A DNA stretch of 64,000 bases from Ulota crispa (taxonomy: Eukaryota; Streptophyta; Bryopsida; Orthotrichales; Orthotrichaceae): the NCBI GenBank assembly GCA_963920765.1, contig OY987242.1, positions 38,553,264 to 38,617,263 of the forward strand. The letters are read 5' to 3'. Each line of letters starts with the position of its first letter. Position 1 is the first letter of the stretch. The translations under genes were made by a program, and so were the position numbers. Below, piece by piece: positions 23,501 to 35,422 of this stretch. Below the pieces are notes generated by a model. The model did not search any database and had not been told where the DNA came from. It saw only the letters and a list, made by a program, of their open reading frames with translations.

Positions 23501-26260
23501 TTGAAACTTTTTACCTTGTGGCAGCATTTAGGAATTGCTGCATTTATGGATCCAACTAAGCATTTGTATTTTTCATGTTTCATTGTATTTGAGGTTTTTC
23601 TACTTATATTTTAATTTATGTCCTACTCTTGTTTCTAGGTGGACCCTTCCAATGGGAGGATTTCACTTGGTCTGAAGGAGTCTTACTTTCTAGATGCGGA
23701 GACACATGTTGACGGTATGGAAGCCGCAAACGACGAAGAAGCAGATGTGGTTTCGGATAATGATGGTGAGGAATCTGAGGAAGATGATGATGACTATGTG
23801 GAAAAGACGGTGGAGTTACAAGGAGCTCAAAGTAATGATGGTAAGTGAATGAGCTTTTCGTTGCTGTTAGTTTAGATTTTAGTTGGAAGTTGAAGGGTGT
23901 AAACCATATTTTGTTTAGTTTTCGATCTCTTACATGCACGCTGTGGGTTTGCAGAGAGTGGAAACGAGTCAGAAGAAGAGAACGGAGTTGATTTGGATGA
24001 TTTAGAGGAGGATGACGATGATGAAGAGTCGTCTGAGGATGATACTATCAAGACAGATGTTTCTACTGTGTTAGCGCCACCTTTGGAAGTTGAGATGGAG
24101 GAGGAATCTCACCCAGGCACCGACTCTGAGGAAGAAGAGGACAACGAACCTGAAGATGCTAAGAAAACAACGAAAAGAGCCAAGAAGCGGTTGAAAGAAC
24201 AGCGGTAAGTGTCCTCCAGTTAAACCCTAAAACAATTTCTCGAAGAGCCTCCAAGTTTGAGGATTCTCCAGAGAGTGTTACTTTTATGCAGGACCCCACA
24301 ATGTTAACAAGTAGGAGATAACCAAAAGATTTTTCTGATTTTTCTTAACCGCCATCAATTGCCACCCGCAGTGAGGCAGAGATTACTGCTGCTGAAGAGA
24401 AACGATTGAAGGGTGACCAAGCTCCGGAAACTGTGGATGAATTTGAGGCACTTGTGCGAACTTCCCCAAATAGCAGTCTTGTTTGGATCAAGTACATGGC
24501 GTTCCTACTACAGCTTGCAGATGTTGCAAAAGCACGAGCTGTTGCTGAAAGGTTGAATCCCACTTTATACTTGATTGATTTGCAAGTGAAGCTGCGAGAG
24601 TTCTTATTTCTGTGGACAATCACCGTAAGATATTGACAGTGTATTGGACCATGTTCTCATGGCTGCAGGGCTTTGCAAACGATAAACTACAGGGAAGAAT
24701 CAGAGAAGATGAACGTCTGGATAGCTTATTTGAACCTTGAGAATGTTTATGGCAACCCTCCCAAGGTTTGGCTGATTTCAGTAACAACTTGTTTCTCACG
24801 TGTTGACCTCTTCATTGCAGGAAATTATATTTTAGCTTCATTTTCAGTTGCAAGAAAATGTTCTCACAGATGGAACTGTCATAATTTATGCAGGAGGCAG
24901 TTTTGACTCTTTTCAACAAAGCGTTACAGTATAATGACCCGAAGAAGCTCTACTTTGCGGTATTGGGTATTTATGAAAACCCTAGACAACCCCAAGGTCC
25001 TCAGCACGATATGGCTGATCAGTTGCTGAAGACAATGACTCGGAAGTTCAACACTTCTGCAAAGGTAGGTTTTTGATACCAGTGTTTATTGCAATCACGT
25101 ACACGTTAAAAGCTGCATAACCTTGAACAAGTAGGCCAGCTTCGATTTATGCTAAAAATTCTGTAACGATTTCTGTTTTGGATTCTGGAACACTACCTGA
25201 TTTCGCCTTCCCTCGTCATTACTTTTTCAGGTGTGGTTAAAACAAATCCAAATCCTGTTGGCAAGAAACATGGGCGATGCTGCTCACAAGGCCCTGGACC
25301 AGTCACTTCTGAGCCTGCCACGACGGAAGCACATCAAAGTCATTAGCCAAGCTGCACTGCTTGAATTTAAAACCGGTTCTGTGGAGCGAGCAAGGTCAAT
25401 TTTTGAGGGAATACTTCGCAATTATCCAAAAAGAACAGACCTGTGGAGTGTCTATCTTGATCAGGTACCCTATCCTAACTCTTAAGGACAGAGATTTCAT
25501 GGCTTTAAAATCACGAATAGTATCGATCATGTGTAAATATACTATGCAATTCTATCTCACCAGAATCAATGAATGACATTGGATGCGTTTTCATCAAAAG
25601 ATAGATTTGATTGAAGAAGTGTCAAAAAACATGACCCATACTTTAGGGCTTTCATGGCGCTTAGGTGTCTATTGTTATTTTCTCATTGATTCCAGCTGAG
25701 AAAGTCAGCCCCTTCACGTGCCTGATGGCCGAAGTATAGCTAGCAGTTTTCTTAGCTCAACCCTTTCTTGTCAGCAAATCTTTTGAAACTCTTAAAGGTT
25801 TCTAATACAAGCCTTACTTGAGCAGTTCAGTTACTTTCTGCCACTTTCTTAAGGACAGATTCTTCTATCAAGGTCTGTCCTTGCCTGTTGAACATCCTCA
25901 TCTCAAAATGAAACGCCTACTAAATGCTTTTGTTCCTGCAGGAAATCCGCGTGGGTCAAGTTCCCGTAATTCGAGCTCTTTTTGAAAGAGTGATCTGCTT
26001 AGAGCTCAAACCCCTCAAAATGAAGGTACTATTCCTGCGAATTATTTTTACAATGGTGTTGCCAACTGTGTTTGAAAGAAACCAAAGCCGTTACAAAAAC
26101 GAACATGATGCTTATTGTTTCTTACTCTCTTTCTTGTTATTCCCACGTGTAGTTCCTCTTCAAGAAGTACCTGGATTTCGAAAAGGCCCAGGGTGATGAA
26201 GAACGCATAGACCACGTAAAGAAGAAAGCCATGGAGTACGTTGATACAAAGCTTGGTTAA
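10070..26260 (+). CDS. RRP5: rRNA biogenesis protein RRP5 (S1-repeat and HAT-repeat ribosome assembly factor)
   Basis: I resolve 41 exons, all with GT-AG introns and consistent phases, totalling 5979 bases (1992 residues), close to the size of plant RRP5. RRP5 is a nucleolar factor that binds pre-rRNA and is needed for processing of both 18S and 5.8S/25S precursors; its S1 repeats contact RNA and its C-terminal HAT repeats bind the small-subunit processome. Seen here: a basic N-terminus with the family motif EDFPRGGASAL; about 15 S1-like segments from about residue 117 to 1545; an acidic Asp/Glu-rich linker at about 1570-1700; and HAT repeats from about 1703 to 1992, ending with the conserved [16 protein letters not shown]. 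The start is the first in-frame ATG after a stop at 10025-10027. Exon coordinates are given in the five part entries that follow. No intron exceeds about 750 bases and no transposon was seen inside. Individual splice sites were inferred by eye; the exon 9 end is uncertain by nine bases. Confidence 0.93.
13018..13147. repeat. 63-bp tandem duplication in RRP5 intron 8
   Basis: The unit starting AGCAGTTTGGATCGGCTCTA at 13018 is repeated from 13081 with a few differences (shared GTACAT.CTGCTTGTAGTT and ACACAGA.TTGCTTA). It lies wholly inside the intron. Confidence 0.8.
14747..20401 (+). other. RRP5: RRP5 exons 13-27: S1 repeats 6-11
   Basis: Exons: 14747-14827, 14983-15119, 15415-15549, 15780-15940, 16158-16223, 16453-16562, 16893-16973, 17127-17201, 17604-17705, 17877-18033, 18207-18358, 19109-19186, 19391-19494, 19931-20090, 20327-20401 (residues 565-1122). 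S1-like segments: exon 14 ([20 protein letters not shown]), exon 16 ([16 protein letters not shown]), exons 18-19 ([20 protein letters not shown]), exon 22 ([15 protein letters not shown]), exons 24-25 ([17 protein letters not shown]) and exons 26-27 ([18 protein letters not shown]). The 750-base intron 23 (18359-19108) is the longest in the gene. Confidence 0.87.
20842..23397 (+). other. RRP5: RRP5 exons 28-33: S1 repeats 12-15
   Basis: Exons: 20842-21001, 21369-21999, 22190-22250, 22433-22578, 22765-22954, 23299-23397 (residues 1123-1551). Exon 29 (631 bases) is by far the largest and holds two complete S1-like segments ([19 protein letters not shown] and [19 protein letters not shown]). 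Exons 30-31 carry another ([17 protein letters not shown]), and exons 32-33 the last ([18 protein letters not shown]), which is the most canonical S1 sequence. Confidence 0.87.
23639..24204 (+). other. RRP5: RRP5 exons 34-35: acidic linker
   Basis: Exons 23639-23840 and 23955-24204. After the end of the last S1 repeat ([15 protein letters not shown]) the protein becomes a long run of Asp and Glu broken by Ser, then a short Lys/Arg-rich stretch ([15 protein letters not shown]). The family has an acidic, probably disordered linker between the RNA-binding S1 half and the HAT half. Confidence 0.87.
24372..26260 (+). other. RRP5: RRP5 exons 36-41: HAT (half-a-TPR) C-terminal domain
   Basis: Exons: 24372-24551, 24669-24765, 24894-25064, 25231-25464, 25942-26025, 26153-26260 (residues about 1703-1992). 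HAT motifs are visible as repeated aromatic-plus-acidic helices: [95 protein letters not shown] and [15 protein letters not shown]. This domain mediates protein contacts in the small-subunit processome. The stop codon is 26258-26260. Confidence 0.9.
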
Positions 26261-26934
26261 GCACTGTCCGGGGACCCCCAACATGGAAAAACCACTGTCA
26301 CCTGACGTACGTTGCCATTTCCATAGTTTCTTTTGTAATGGGAATGCTGATTTTGAAGGTGGTTTTCACCTTCATTCTGATTTTTATTAAGCAATTATTA
26401 TGGTCGGCTTCTTTACAAGGGCTTGTTGTTGTTCGGTACTTGAAGCTGAGGAGTATCACAAACATGTTGGCAGTGTTGTGATGATGAGTACACCAAACTT
26501 GATTGTACACTTGAGGCAGTGGGAGTGAGTGAGTGAGTGGACTGGTGTCGTAGCTTTCATCAGTTAACCCTTTTTTTATTGTACTGGAGTTGCTGTGGGT
26601 GTTGCTGCTACTCTTGGCTCAGAGCAGCAGTAAATGGGATTGTCACTGTAGACAGTGGACTCCAGTTGGCCATGCACCGCCCCTGACTCCTCACAAGGAC
26701 CAGGAACAGGAGAGCGGAGTTTAGGACCATTATGCTTTGTCAGCGACTGTATGGAAGCGACTGGGGCTTGTCAGCTACTGGAACCATTTGCCAGTCACTA
26801 AGTCCCAACTTCAAAGGGCCGTCCTTTTCTAGAATCATCTTCGCTTGTCCTTGTGTACATTGGTTGCGGCTGCTAATGCGGTGTGTGCAGTGTCAGAGTG
26901 GGCCCAAGTGTCCTCTGCTCTCTTTTTTTCTTGC
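26261..26934. other. 3' flank of RRP5
   Basis: Moderately GC-rich sequence, compatible with a 3' untranslated region and terminator. A TGTAAT at 26334-26339 and several T-rich stretches could be polyadenylation signals, but none is decisive. No other gene was seen. Confidence 0.4.
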
Positions 26935-27564
26935 TTAACCCCTCACCGCCCATGGTATTTTTAAGTATCTCAGAATTTGCTCGAAAGTGAACAAAATGCC
27001 GATAAGTCTTATCAAATTTCTCTGAAGCGCAATCGTACAAATTCAAAGTAGACATGTTACAGATCACATAGGAAAAGAAATCACAACAATATCACTTGTG
27101 GATTGAAATATTATAATGTTTGATCATGAGGGTGTTAAAATTGCAAAAGTGATTTGAACTCTTTCAATCTTCTTTTTGCATCTCAAACCAAAAATTAAAG
27201 GTTCCAAAAAAATATAAGTATGTAAAGTATAACATGCATAACCCCAATCAATTTACAGCTTCTCAAAATCTATTCTACAATTATTTAAATTGAATTTTTA
27301 ATGTGATTTTTTCTCCAAGTTCTAATGTACTTAAGGCTCATTTCCAAGAGCCTTCAATTTATAATGGACACCTTTGCACAAAATTTTGAATAGACAAATC
27401 ACTTTAATTCATTTTCAAAATCAAACTCCTAATGCTGAAACTAGACTTCAGTAAAAATTTAAAAATAATAATAATCATTAAAAAAAATCTTAAAAAAAAA
27501 GATTGCACAACTCTGAATAAAATTCAGAGGGGCCCGATTTGGGCCCCTTGGGCGGTGAAGCTTA
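26935..27564. mobile_element. TTAA-flanked MITE just downstream of RRP5 (long B type)
   Basis: The left end TTAACCCCTCACCGCCCA is matched by the right end TGGGCGGTGAAGCTTA. The interior is AT-rich and non-coding. The right TTAA is degenerate. It starts about 675 bases after the RRP5 stop codon, so it may overlap the gene's 3' end region. Confidence 0.5.
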
Positions 27565-28226
27565 TTTGCTGGGAGTTTCTTTGTTTTTTTCAGCGTTTCT
27601 ATATGGTGGCATGTTTTAGAGCTAGTTCTGATGACGGTCCTTGGCAGATTTTTAGCGTTTATGCAACTCATGAAAAGGCAGGCTTTGTGATTTGAGTTCT
27701 GAACGTTGAACAAGGTTAACACCGAGGTGAATCTCATTTTTACATGCTTGGTAAGGATGGAGGAAAGAGTCCATCAAATATTTGGATCAGAAAAAGAGAG
27801 AATGAAAGAATTTGGATCAAATAAGGGTAAAGATAGAAGTTGTGTTTCAATTGTTCAAATACTTATAATGGAAATGAGCATATTTGGGGTTAATATGAAA
27901 ATAATGTGGGAAAAGATTTGTTTTTATATCTTCTAGTGAACAGGTATTTAGCACAACCGAGTTCCAAAAGTCTTCACTGCTGTCAAGAGCGTGTGAAATG
28001 TCTTATCTGCACAATAGGGGGTTTCAAAAATGCCGTTTAGCACCAACCAAAATTGTTCACGTGGATAAGATTTGTGAAAAATGTGGGCAAGTCACTCTGT
28101 GAACGAGCCATGATGACCTCTTGGAGGTCACCATAGCATATTCACTAGTGAACGAAAACTCATTCACAACCATTCGTTCATTAATTTTTTGAGATATATG
28201 AAACCCCCTAATGTTATAAAAATCTA
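27565..28226. other. Intergenic DNA, no gene recognised
   Basis: There are short open frames without domain signatures and a TTCACTAGTGAA word around 28143. Nothing else was recognised. Confidence 0.4.
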
Positions 28227-28740
28227 CGGAAAATTATTGAAAATGTCCTTGCATTTTTTCATAGGGGATTGATATGTCTACCACACCCTTTCAAGTATTG
28301 TACCACACCCCATGGGTAAATTTTTAGATTTCTACCATCAAGTAGTTGAATTTGAGAATTTGGAATTCAGAATTGGACTTAGAGATCGTGATTTAGATTA
28401 GAACCAGAAAAAAAAAGGTTGTAACTGAACAACACCCAATGAAAGAGCTTTGCTTGAGGGAAAAGTATTACTTTTACTTTTGTCTATAAAAAAGATAAGT
28501 TTTTTCATTGGGTGTTGTTCAATTAGAACCTTTTTATGATGCTAGACTCAACCACAGTCTCTAAGTCCAAATCTGAATTCCAAATTATCAAATTCAACTA
28601 TTGATGGTAGAAATCTAAAATTTACCCCGAGGGTGTGGTACAATACTTGAAAGGGTGTGGTAGACATATCAATCCCCTTTTTCATAATATCAAACACTCT
28701 TGTATGGTATTTGTAATTTTGAGAATATCCTTATAGTAGC
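28227..28740. mobile_element. Fragment of L-type element split by element C1
   Basis: Sequence left of C1 (from GGAAAATTATTGAAAATGTCC) and right of it (ATATCAAACACTCTTGTATGG) together resemble the left arm of the element at 56150-56729, which begins GGAAAAATATTAAAAATGCCC. C1 therefore landed in an older L-like element. The right end of the older element is unclear. Confidence 0.4.
28264..28677. mobile_element. Palindromic Mutator-like MITE, family C, with 9-bp target duplication (C1)
   Basis: The 414-bp element starts GGGGATTGATATGTCTACC and ends with its complement. The arms run almost to the centre (ACACCCAATGAA and TTCATTGGGTGT near the middle). The 9-bp target duplication TTTTTCATA is perfect (28255-28263 and 28678-28686). 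Nine-base duplications are typical of Mutator-like elements. Other copies lie at 37727-38042 and 43381-43791. Confidence 0.78.
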
Positions 28741-28856
28741 ACTTGCTACCTCATACCTAGTAGTGATTAGGTTTGACACTATCAATATATGGAAGTGTTT
28801 TTACATTCCCAAAGAATAGGAGTGTGTTTGACATCATAGTAGAGTCTTGGTGTATA

Positions 28857-28993
28857 AAGTAGGAGGCTCAAAAATTGCTATGGTTAAAATTGCGTTTACA
28901 GTCTAGGAACAAATGACATTTATCTTCAAATATCTGCTACTGTCATAGATGAGGCAAGTAGGCTTAAATGGATAGTTTATGGACCTCCTACCC
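28857..28993. mobile_element. Short TA-flanked MITE, family G (137 bp)
   Basis: The termini AAGTAGGAGGCTCAAAAATTG and the complement of ACCTCCTACCC are flanked by TA (28855-28856 and 28994-28995). This is shorter than its relatives at 49147-49679 and 51007-51333, so it is probably internally deleted. Confidence 0.5.
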
Positions 28994-28995
28994 TA

Positions 28996-31900
28996 CTGCA
29001 TAATGCTTATAACCAACAACTCTCAAATTTGAGAGGCTAGTATACTTCTTGGTTAAAAAAAGTATCAAAATTCAATATCACCAAGACAAAGCTTGGGTTT
29101 TGTTCTTCTTGTTGGTGAAATTGTCTTTGAGCTAATGAATACATATGTTGTGCTTTAACATTTCTTATTGTAGCAATAGTTGTTGGTTAAAAGTGTCATG
29201 CATTATACTTTCTTTGTTTTTCTTAATTTTTCCTAATGTTCACTTGAGATTGGTGTAAATGATCCACTTTGAATTTTTGTAATTTTTTGTACACTTTTAT
29301 CTATCCAATTTTTTAGAAATCTTTATTTGCAGTCATTACACTTGTACAATGTAGATTTGTAAACTCCATGCAAATATTCTATGAATTCGTGGATTGAGAA
29401 CTCAACATTCAAATTTTGAAGAATGGATGAATGTATGGGTTCCATGCACATTGTGTGTGTGGACTTTCTCAAGGTTGTAAGAGGTTAACTAATAAAATGA
29501 ACTAGATTGTAAATCATTTAGTTTTGACTATTAATGTGGAATGAACGTTGGTTTGAAAAACATTTAAGAAAAATTAGATATTTACAAGCATAATATTTAG
29601 GAGGGTTTCTATGAGTTTCTTGCCTTGTTTTAGAAATGAATCACTTTTGGTTTTGATGCATAAGAAATATAGAACATGTGGCTATAGTAACTTTTAAAAA
29701 TCTAGATTTGGAAAATTCAATAAAACTTGTCTACTTATAACATTATGTGTACAACCAATTTGAGATTGTGAATGTTGTGTTTGCATTATAGAATTCCATG
29801 GCAACACTTTAAGCATGAGTACTTAACAAGCCAATAACAAAATTTAAAGTTTTTGAAATAGTGAAATTTTATTATTATCTTTAAAGTATCAATTCAAAAA
29901 TAGAGACTCTTAGAATATGATAGAAGTAATAGAACTCTAACCACATGCTGGGTTTATAATCCAAATCAACTTGTTTAGAAGGTAGCACCTTACATTTGTA
30001 TTTTTATTTTTGAGTTATGTATATTTTGGGTCATATGGTTGATTCAACAAAGAAGTAGGGCATCATTTGTTTTTTTGTTTTTTGCTCAAATCTTGAATTT
30101 GAAAATTCAAACATCTATTTTCTATAAGTTGCCATATCTAAATTAAGGTTATTGGATTGCAAAAAGTGCATGGACAACAATGTTCATAAATGTTGAGCAT
30201 ATGTGTCTAGAGTTGATTAACCCCATATGTACCAAGAGTGCAGATCATAAATAATGAATGAATTCAAACATGTTATATGTAATCAAAGTTGTTAAAAGGC
30301 TTCAATCAATTCTTTTGGATAATGAGAAAATCTTCACCTAATGCTTTGTGAATCAAAATATTGGGTAGCAGTGTAGCACCATAAAATAAAATAAACAAAA
30401 ACAAGACAAAGTGTCTTAATAGTTTAACATTAAAGAAAAATAATTACATTGTCCATTCTTTTTATCCAAAAAATTTGGGTATAATTGTGTTTGCTTAAAA
30501 TAGTATATAATAGATATAATGTTGCTAAAATATTCCTAACTTGATGCTTTCATTTTAAATAATTCCAAAATTCCAAAAATCTATAAGAATTTTTCAAATT
30601 TGACCAAGTGGGTTATAAATGTGCCAAAAAAATTGGCTACTATTTCAAAGTTAGCCAACTAGTGCATTTTGAAATTACCAACAAAAAACTACTTAAAATT
30701 TACTTTAAAATTCTAAATGCAGTATGTTGCAATGCAAATTTAGAAAACATCTAACACAATCTAGCAAAATACCAATTGAATACGGAACAGTGCCGGATTT
30801 TAGCCAATGAAGTAAAAAAAAAAACCCCCCCAAAACTAGTAGGTAAGTATTTAGTGCCATTCATGACATCCACCTTTAATAAATAAAAAAACACATAGAA
30901 GCTATGTTCTATAACTCATCTTAAAGTATGTATTGATCATATTACTACTTGTATTGTATGTCATATTTTATGAATTTTAAATTTATAGAAGCTTTTACCC
31001 TATTGTTATGAATTTTTATAATCACAGTGATTTTTAATGAAAGAGCTAATAATAAAATGGATTTTTTGTTTGAAAACATCAAAAAGTACTAATTTTTAAT
31101 AAGTTTCATTTGAATGGATATATCACTATTGCCATGAAGGTTTCAATCTATCAAAGCATAATATTTTAAACTGCACTTTAAAACCAATTTTTCAAAAACA
31201 CAAATTACCATTAACCAAAACAAGTCCAATCTCTTTATAATAATGAATACACACGCTACCTAGCCAGTTCTATGCATGTTATTATAACAGAATGAAAGTT
31301 TGAATAGAAGAAATTGACCATGTTTGTTCGAACATCCGTGGTTCATTTTTTAGTCTTCTTAGTAATTTTGATTTCTTGGTAGGAATTTGACATATTTTTC
31401 TTGCAAACATTCAAGTGATTGATGGGATTTAACTTTATTTATTAGCTTTTCCCGTTTGAACATGTTTTCCTTTTAAAGCTCAAGAAGTAACGCTAATTAG
31501 TCAAACTTTATCAAGCTATATAATCATCAAGTTGTGATACATTTTTTCTTATTTATCATAACTTATATGGAGGATTTTGCAAATTCAAATTACTTTTTTT
31601 TGGGTTTAATACCAATCATTAGTTGCTTACTTACTTTTTAGAGACAACAATGACTATTGTTGAAATTTTAATTTAGTGATAATTCTCTTCTTTTTTTAAA
31701 TGCATTTTTGAACTCCATAAAACCAGGTAACATAATATTGTGACTAGAAATCATGTGCTAAAGTGCATACAAGATGTTTCAATGTGCCTTCTCATGTGTA
31801 AGAACATGGAATACACCCCATCACAATAGAAATATTCAACTGCTTCTTAAGTTATTTTTAATTGTCGTAGGATATAAGTACTTTTATGCAAGGAGATAAA

Positions 31901-33789
31901 AGGGACATATACTAACATAAAGGTAACTCCCGAGGTAACTTGATGAATTTACAAAGTGTTCAGATTGGGAAGACACATGACACTTTACACAAAAATTAAA
32001 AAACCAAAGACTGAATGTCAAGGTAACATTGTGTATTTTAAATGGCCCCTGTGCTAATTTGCTCTTTCCTTTTGTCCATTTGACAACGTCATTCATTGGA
32101 CACATCAAATCTTCTAATTCACGTTGTGTAATTTGCATGTATTAAATTTAATTTAATACACCATGATTTTTCTTTCTTCAAAACACCACCACTTTGAATA
32201 AGATTTCTGAAGATAACTCTAATCATTTCTATTTTTGCAAGCCAATTCCAACACCCCTTGATAAACTCCGGCTTGATTAGGATTGGTTTTCACCAAGTCC
32301 TAGCCAATCTTTTCATGTTTGATGTTGTTATTTGTAAGAGTTGTTGCATTTAACACTTGGTATTGTTGTATAAGTTTTAGACAAAAAAGTAAGTTTCTTC
32401 AAACATCAATGAGACCTTTTGAGTGAAAGTTGGATTAGGGTGGATAATAATGAAAAATACCATTTTGTTAATCTTTATTGATTTTCTTTACTTAAGTTCT
32501 CTTCATAATACCATGGATTCAAGGGTGGATTGCCTCAACCATGGGTATACCACTTTTCTGTTTGTTTGACAATCATGTATGAAGTCCCATTAAAGAACAT
32601 CCTTGTGTGATTTATCTCAAAAACAAGGTGTTAGTAGATTCCTTCATGAAACACTCTAGCTCCTCGAATTGATGAATTAATCTCAACCCCGGGGTATGGA
32701 TAGTTGAATACAAGAGTATATTAAAGAAGTTTTCTTTTTATCACAAAATCAAACATTAATGAATTCTTATTCAAACTAGTCTAGAATGTGGAAGGCTCAA
32801 AAATAGGTTAGAATCCCAGAAGCGTTCTCTAACATAAAAGTACATAAATCAGATTTTTTTTGTATTGATATGATATGGAATATTCAAATGTGAGGATGCT
32901 TTTCAAATCATACACCTCTCTAGCTTCAAAAGCTCATAACTAATTCTTAAGAGTTCAAAGAGTATAAATAAAAATGAATTAGATGCAACATTTATCTAAA
33001 TTTCAGATAATAATTTACAAAAAAAATTCAAAGATGTGCAAGCCTTTCAAAAAGCAAGACCAAACCTTAAATGGATGGTTTTAGCACCTCCTACTTTAGT
33101 TAAGATATGGCTACTTAAATATTGAAAAGCTAAAGAAATATCTTGAAGAAATATTTTGTAAAATCAAGCATTTTTTTAGAGAGTTGTATTTGTTGAAATT
33201 GATTATGTATCAACCATTATAAAAGCATCCACACGTTGACTTTCCAAGGGCTTAACACTTGCCAAATTTGGATGATAAGTGCTCCAAGCGCCGCAAGATA
33301 TACTCATGTCACACAATCCTAGTGTTTGAAGCAATGGCCATTGATTTTCTTGTTCACTTTAAGTTTAGTGTGCTTTATTGTAGATTTCTTGTGGTGAGTA
33401 AAAGAGTGACCACTTATAAGGCATACTTGATGAGCAAGGGTGGAAGATAAGAATTTTGAGATTAAAAAAAAAAGAAAAAGGAACTATGAGCAAATCTAAT
33501 TGAAGAACCAACGGTGTGGATTGTTTGGTATTATGCAAATATGGGTTTGTGGGGATGGTGGAAAAGCCTAGATGTTCTTGTTAAAGCAAAAATAGCCATA
33601 TTTTTTAATTGGCCAATTCTATCTCTTTCCATGACTCTAGCTCAAATTATGGTTTCTCAATGTAAAAAGGAATCTAGAATTCTCAAATCCAATTTCCTAA
33701 TGGTAAATTTCTAACTCTTGCATTTCTTGCAAGGTGAAAAAGCTAAGCTTTTCCAACATGACCCCACAAATCTATATGTACAATGTATA
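28996..33789. other. AT-rich intergenic DNA, no gene recognised
   Basis: Nearly 5 kb with no convincing gene. A possible old family G element lies at about 32790-33110: it starts with GGAAGGCTCAAAAATAGG and ends ATGGATGGTTTTAGCACCTCCTACTTTAG (given here only as an end motif). The rest shows no clear terminal repeats or coding potential. Confidence 0.45.
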
Positions 33790-34650
33790 GTGGCCTTGCT
33801 ATGTTTTTGTTCACCCTCTTTCACCGTTCCAAAACCTTCACATTTTATAGAATAAAATTAGCATTTTAGTATCTTGTATCACTAGTTATTTATTCTTACT
33901 CAATCCCAATCAAGTATATCAAACTTTGAGTTTCAAAATACCAAAATCCTACTTTTAGTGAATTATTTTACATAACATTCATGGTTTTACATGATAATTT
34001 ATTAAAAAGAATTGGCAATGAATTTTTGAGATTTGATTGCATGGATGTGTGGGTAACATCCATACGCACATCTTTCCTTCTAACAAGCATCTCCAAAAAA
34101 AATCACAATTCCTTCTATGTAGATTTTAATGTTGGAGGGTTTACAACCAAATCTTATAATGTAGATATTTCTTTATGATAATCAGATTTTTTTATTTGAC
34201 TTATACAATGTGATTGGGTTTGAATCTTTGAGCACAATAATATGGTTGTTTTGCTAAAATCTAGTTAAAAAAATACAAATATCTATTTTACAAGATTTGA
34301 TCATGATCACTCCAACATTAAAATCTACATAGAATTGTAATTTTTTTGGAGATGCTTGTTAGAAGGAAAGATGTGCGTATGGATGTTACCCACACATCCA
34401 TGCAATCAAATCTCAAAAATTCATTGCCAATTCTTTTTAATAAATTATCATGTAAAACCATGAATGTTATGTAAAACAATTCACTAAAAGTAGGATTTTG
34501 GTATTTTGAAACTCAAAGTTTGATATACTTGATTGGGATTGAGTAAGAATAAATAACTAGTGATACAAGATACTAAAATGCTAATTTTATTCTATAAAAT
34601 GTGAAGGTTGGAACAGTGAAACATGGTGAACCAAAATAGAGCCAGGCCAG
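33790..34650. mobile_element. Long hairpin MITE, about 861 bp, TA-flanked (family D)
   Basis: The two halves are nearly perfect complements over more than 300 bases, for example ATTGGCAATGAATTTTTGAG at about 34010 and its complement at about 34410. The extreme ends are more diverged (TGGCCTTGCTATG versus TGGCCTGGCTCTA). TATA flanks both ends (33786-33789 as TATA after TG, 34651-34654). A less-paired centre lies at about 34170-34270. The minus and plus frames inside are shadows of the palindrome, not genes. Confidence 0.75.
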
Positions 34651-35188
34651 TATACAAAGCTTGGTGCTCAATGAGCAGGGAAATTTTAAAAAAAAAAAAA
34701 AAAACATTTAGCCAAATGAAATGCCAGAAAAACTAGTAGAATTTTGAATCGACCAAGCAAAAACCAACTAGATTTTTTTAAAACATCTTATTATTGTATA
34801 CATATATAGGCAATATCCGATGCATACATTGAAAAAACTAGTTGATAATGAGGAATGTAAAACTTTTACCAAGGACGCTCAAAATCTCCTTGAACATTGT
34901 GCCCTAACGTCACATAAAACAAAGCATGAGGTACAAAAACCACTTTCCCTTTGAAAGCACAGGCAAGGGTCAAGGACATTTTACTCAGACATGTCTTTTC
35001 CAAGTTCAAAGTTCAAACCCCCCATCAAGATAAGCTTTGAGTAAGTTTAATGGACATTCATAGGGCCCTGAACCATATTTCTAACTAATATTTTAGAGCA
35101 CAATCTGAAGCAACCAATGAAATGGGGTGGCGTGTCCAGCCCATCCCCAATCCAGACTTACAAGGGCAATAATAGCACCCCTTCATAT
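34651..35188. other. Intergenic DNA, no gene recognised
   Basis: Contains a 17-18 base A run at about 34688-34705. Nothing else was recognised. Confidence 0.4.
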
Positions 35189-35422
35189 TTAACCCGTAAA
35201 CGTCTGAGAAGCCCCTTGCAACCAGTACAATATGGGGTATTTTTTTTGTATTTGGAGTGGATTTACACCTTTACTACATTTAAGATCAATAAAGGAGTTG
35301 GAGAATAGATCAATACGGTTCTAGTGAGCTACTTGAGATCCCAAATTCATATTTCTTATTGGTAGCAAATGACAATTATACGTCAGCGTCCATACAGTCC
35401 CCTATGGACGTTTAAGGGTTAA
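35189..35422. mobile_element. Short TTAA-flanked MITE, family B, 234 bp (copy B2, inverted)
   Basis: TTAACCCGTAAACGTC at the left pairs with GGACGTTTAAGGGTTAA at the right. The interior is the reverse complement of copies B1, B3 and B4, including TATTTGGAGTGGATT and AACAATTATACGTC-like words. TTAA occurs at both ends (35189-35192 and 35419-35422). Confidence 0.75.

Noticed and set aside
33981-34178. Open frame inside the D hairpin
   Set aside because: It lies in a palindromic non-coding element, has no domain and is disrupted in the other arm.
34990-35030. GTTCAAACCCCC as a tRNA T-loop
   Set aside because: The bases around it do not form a cloverleaf, and no A-box is present at the right distance.
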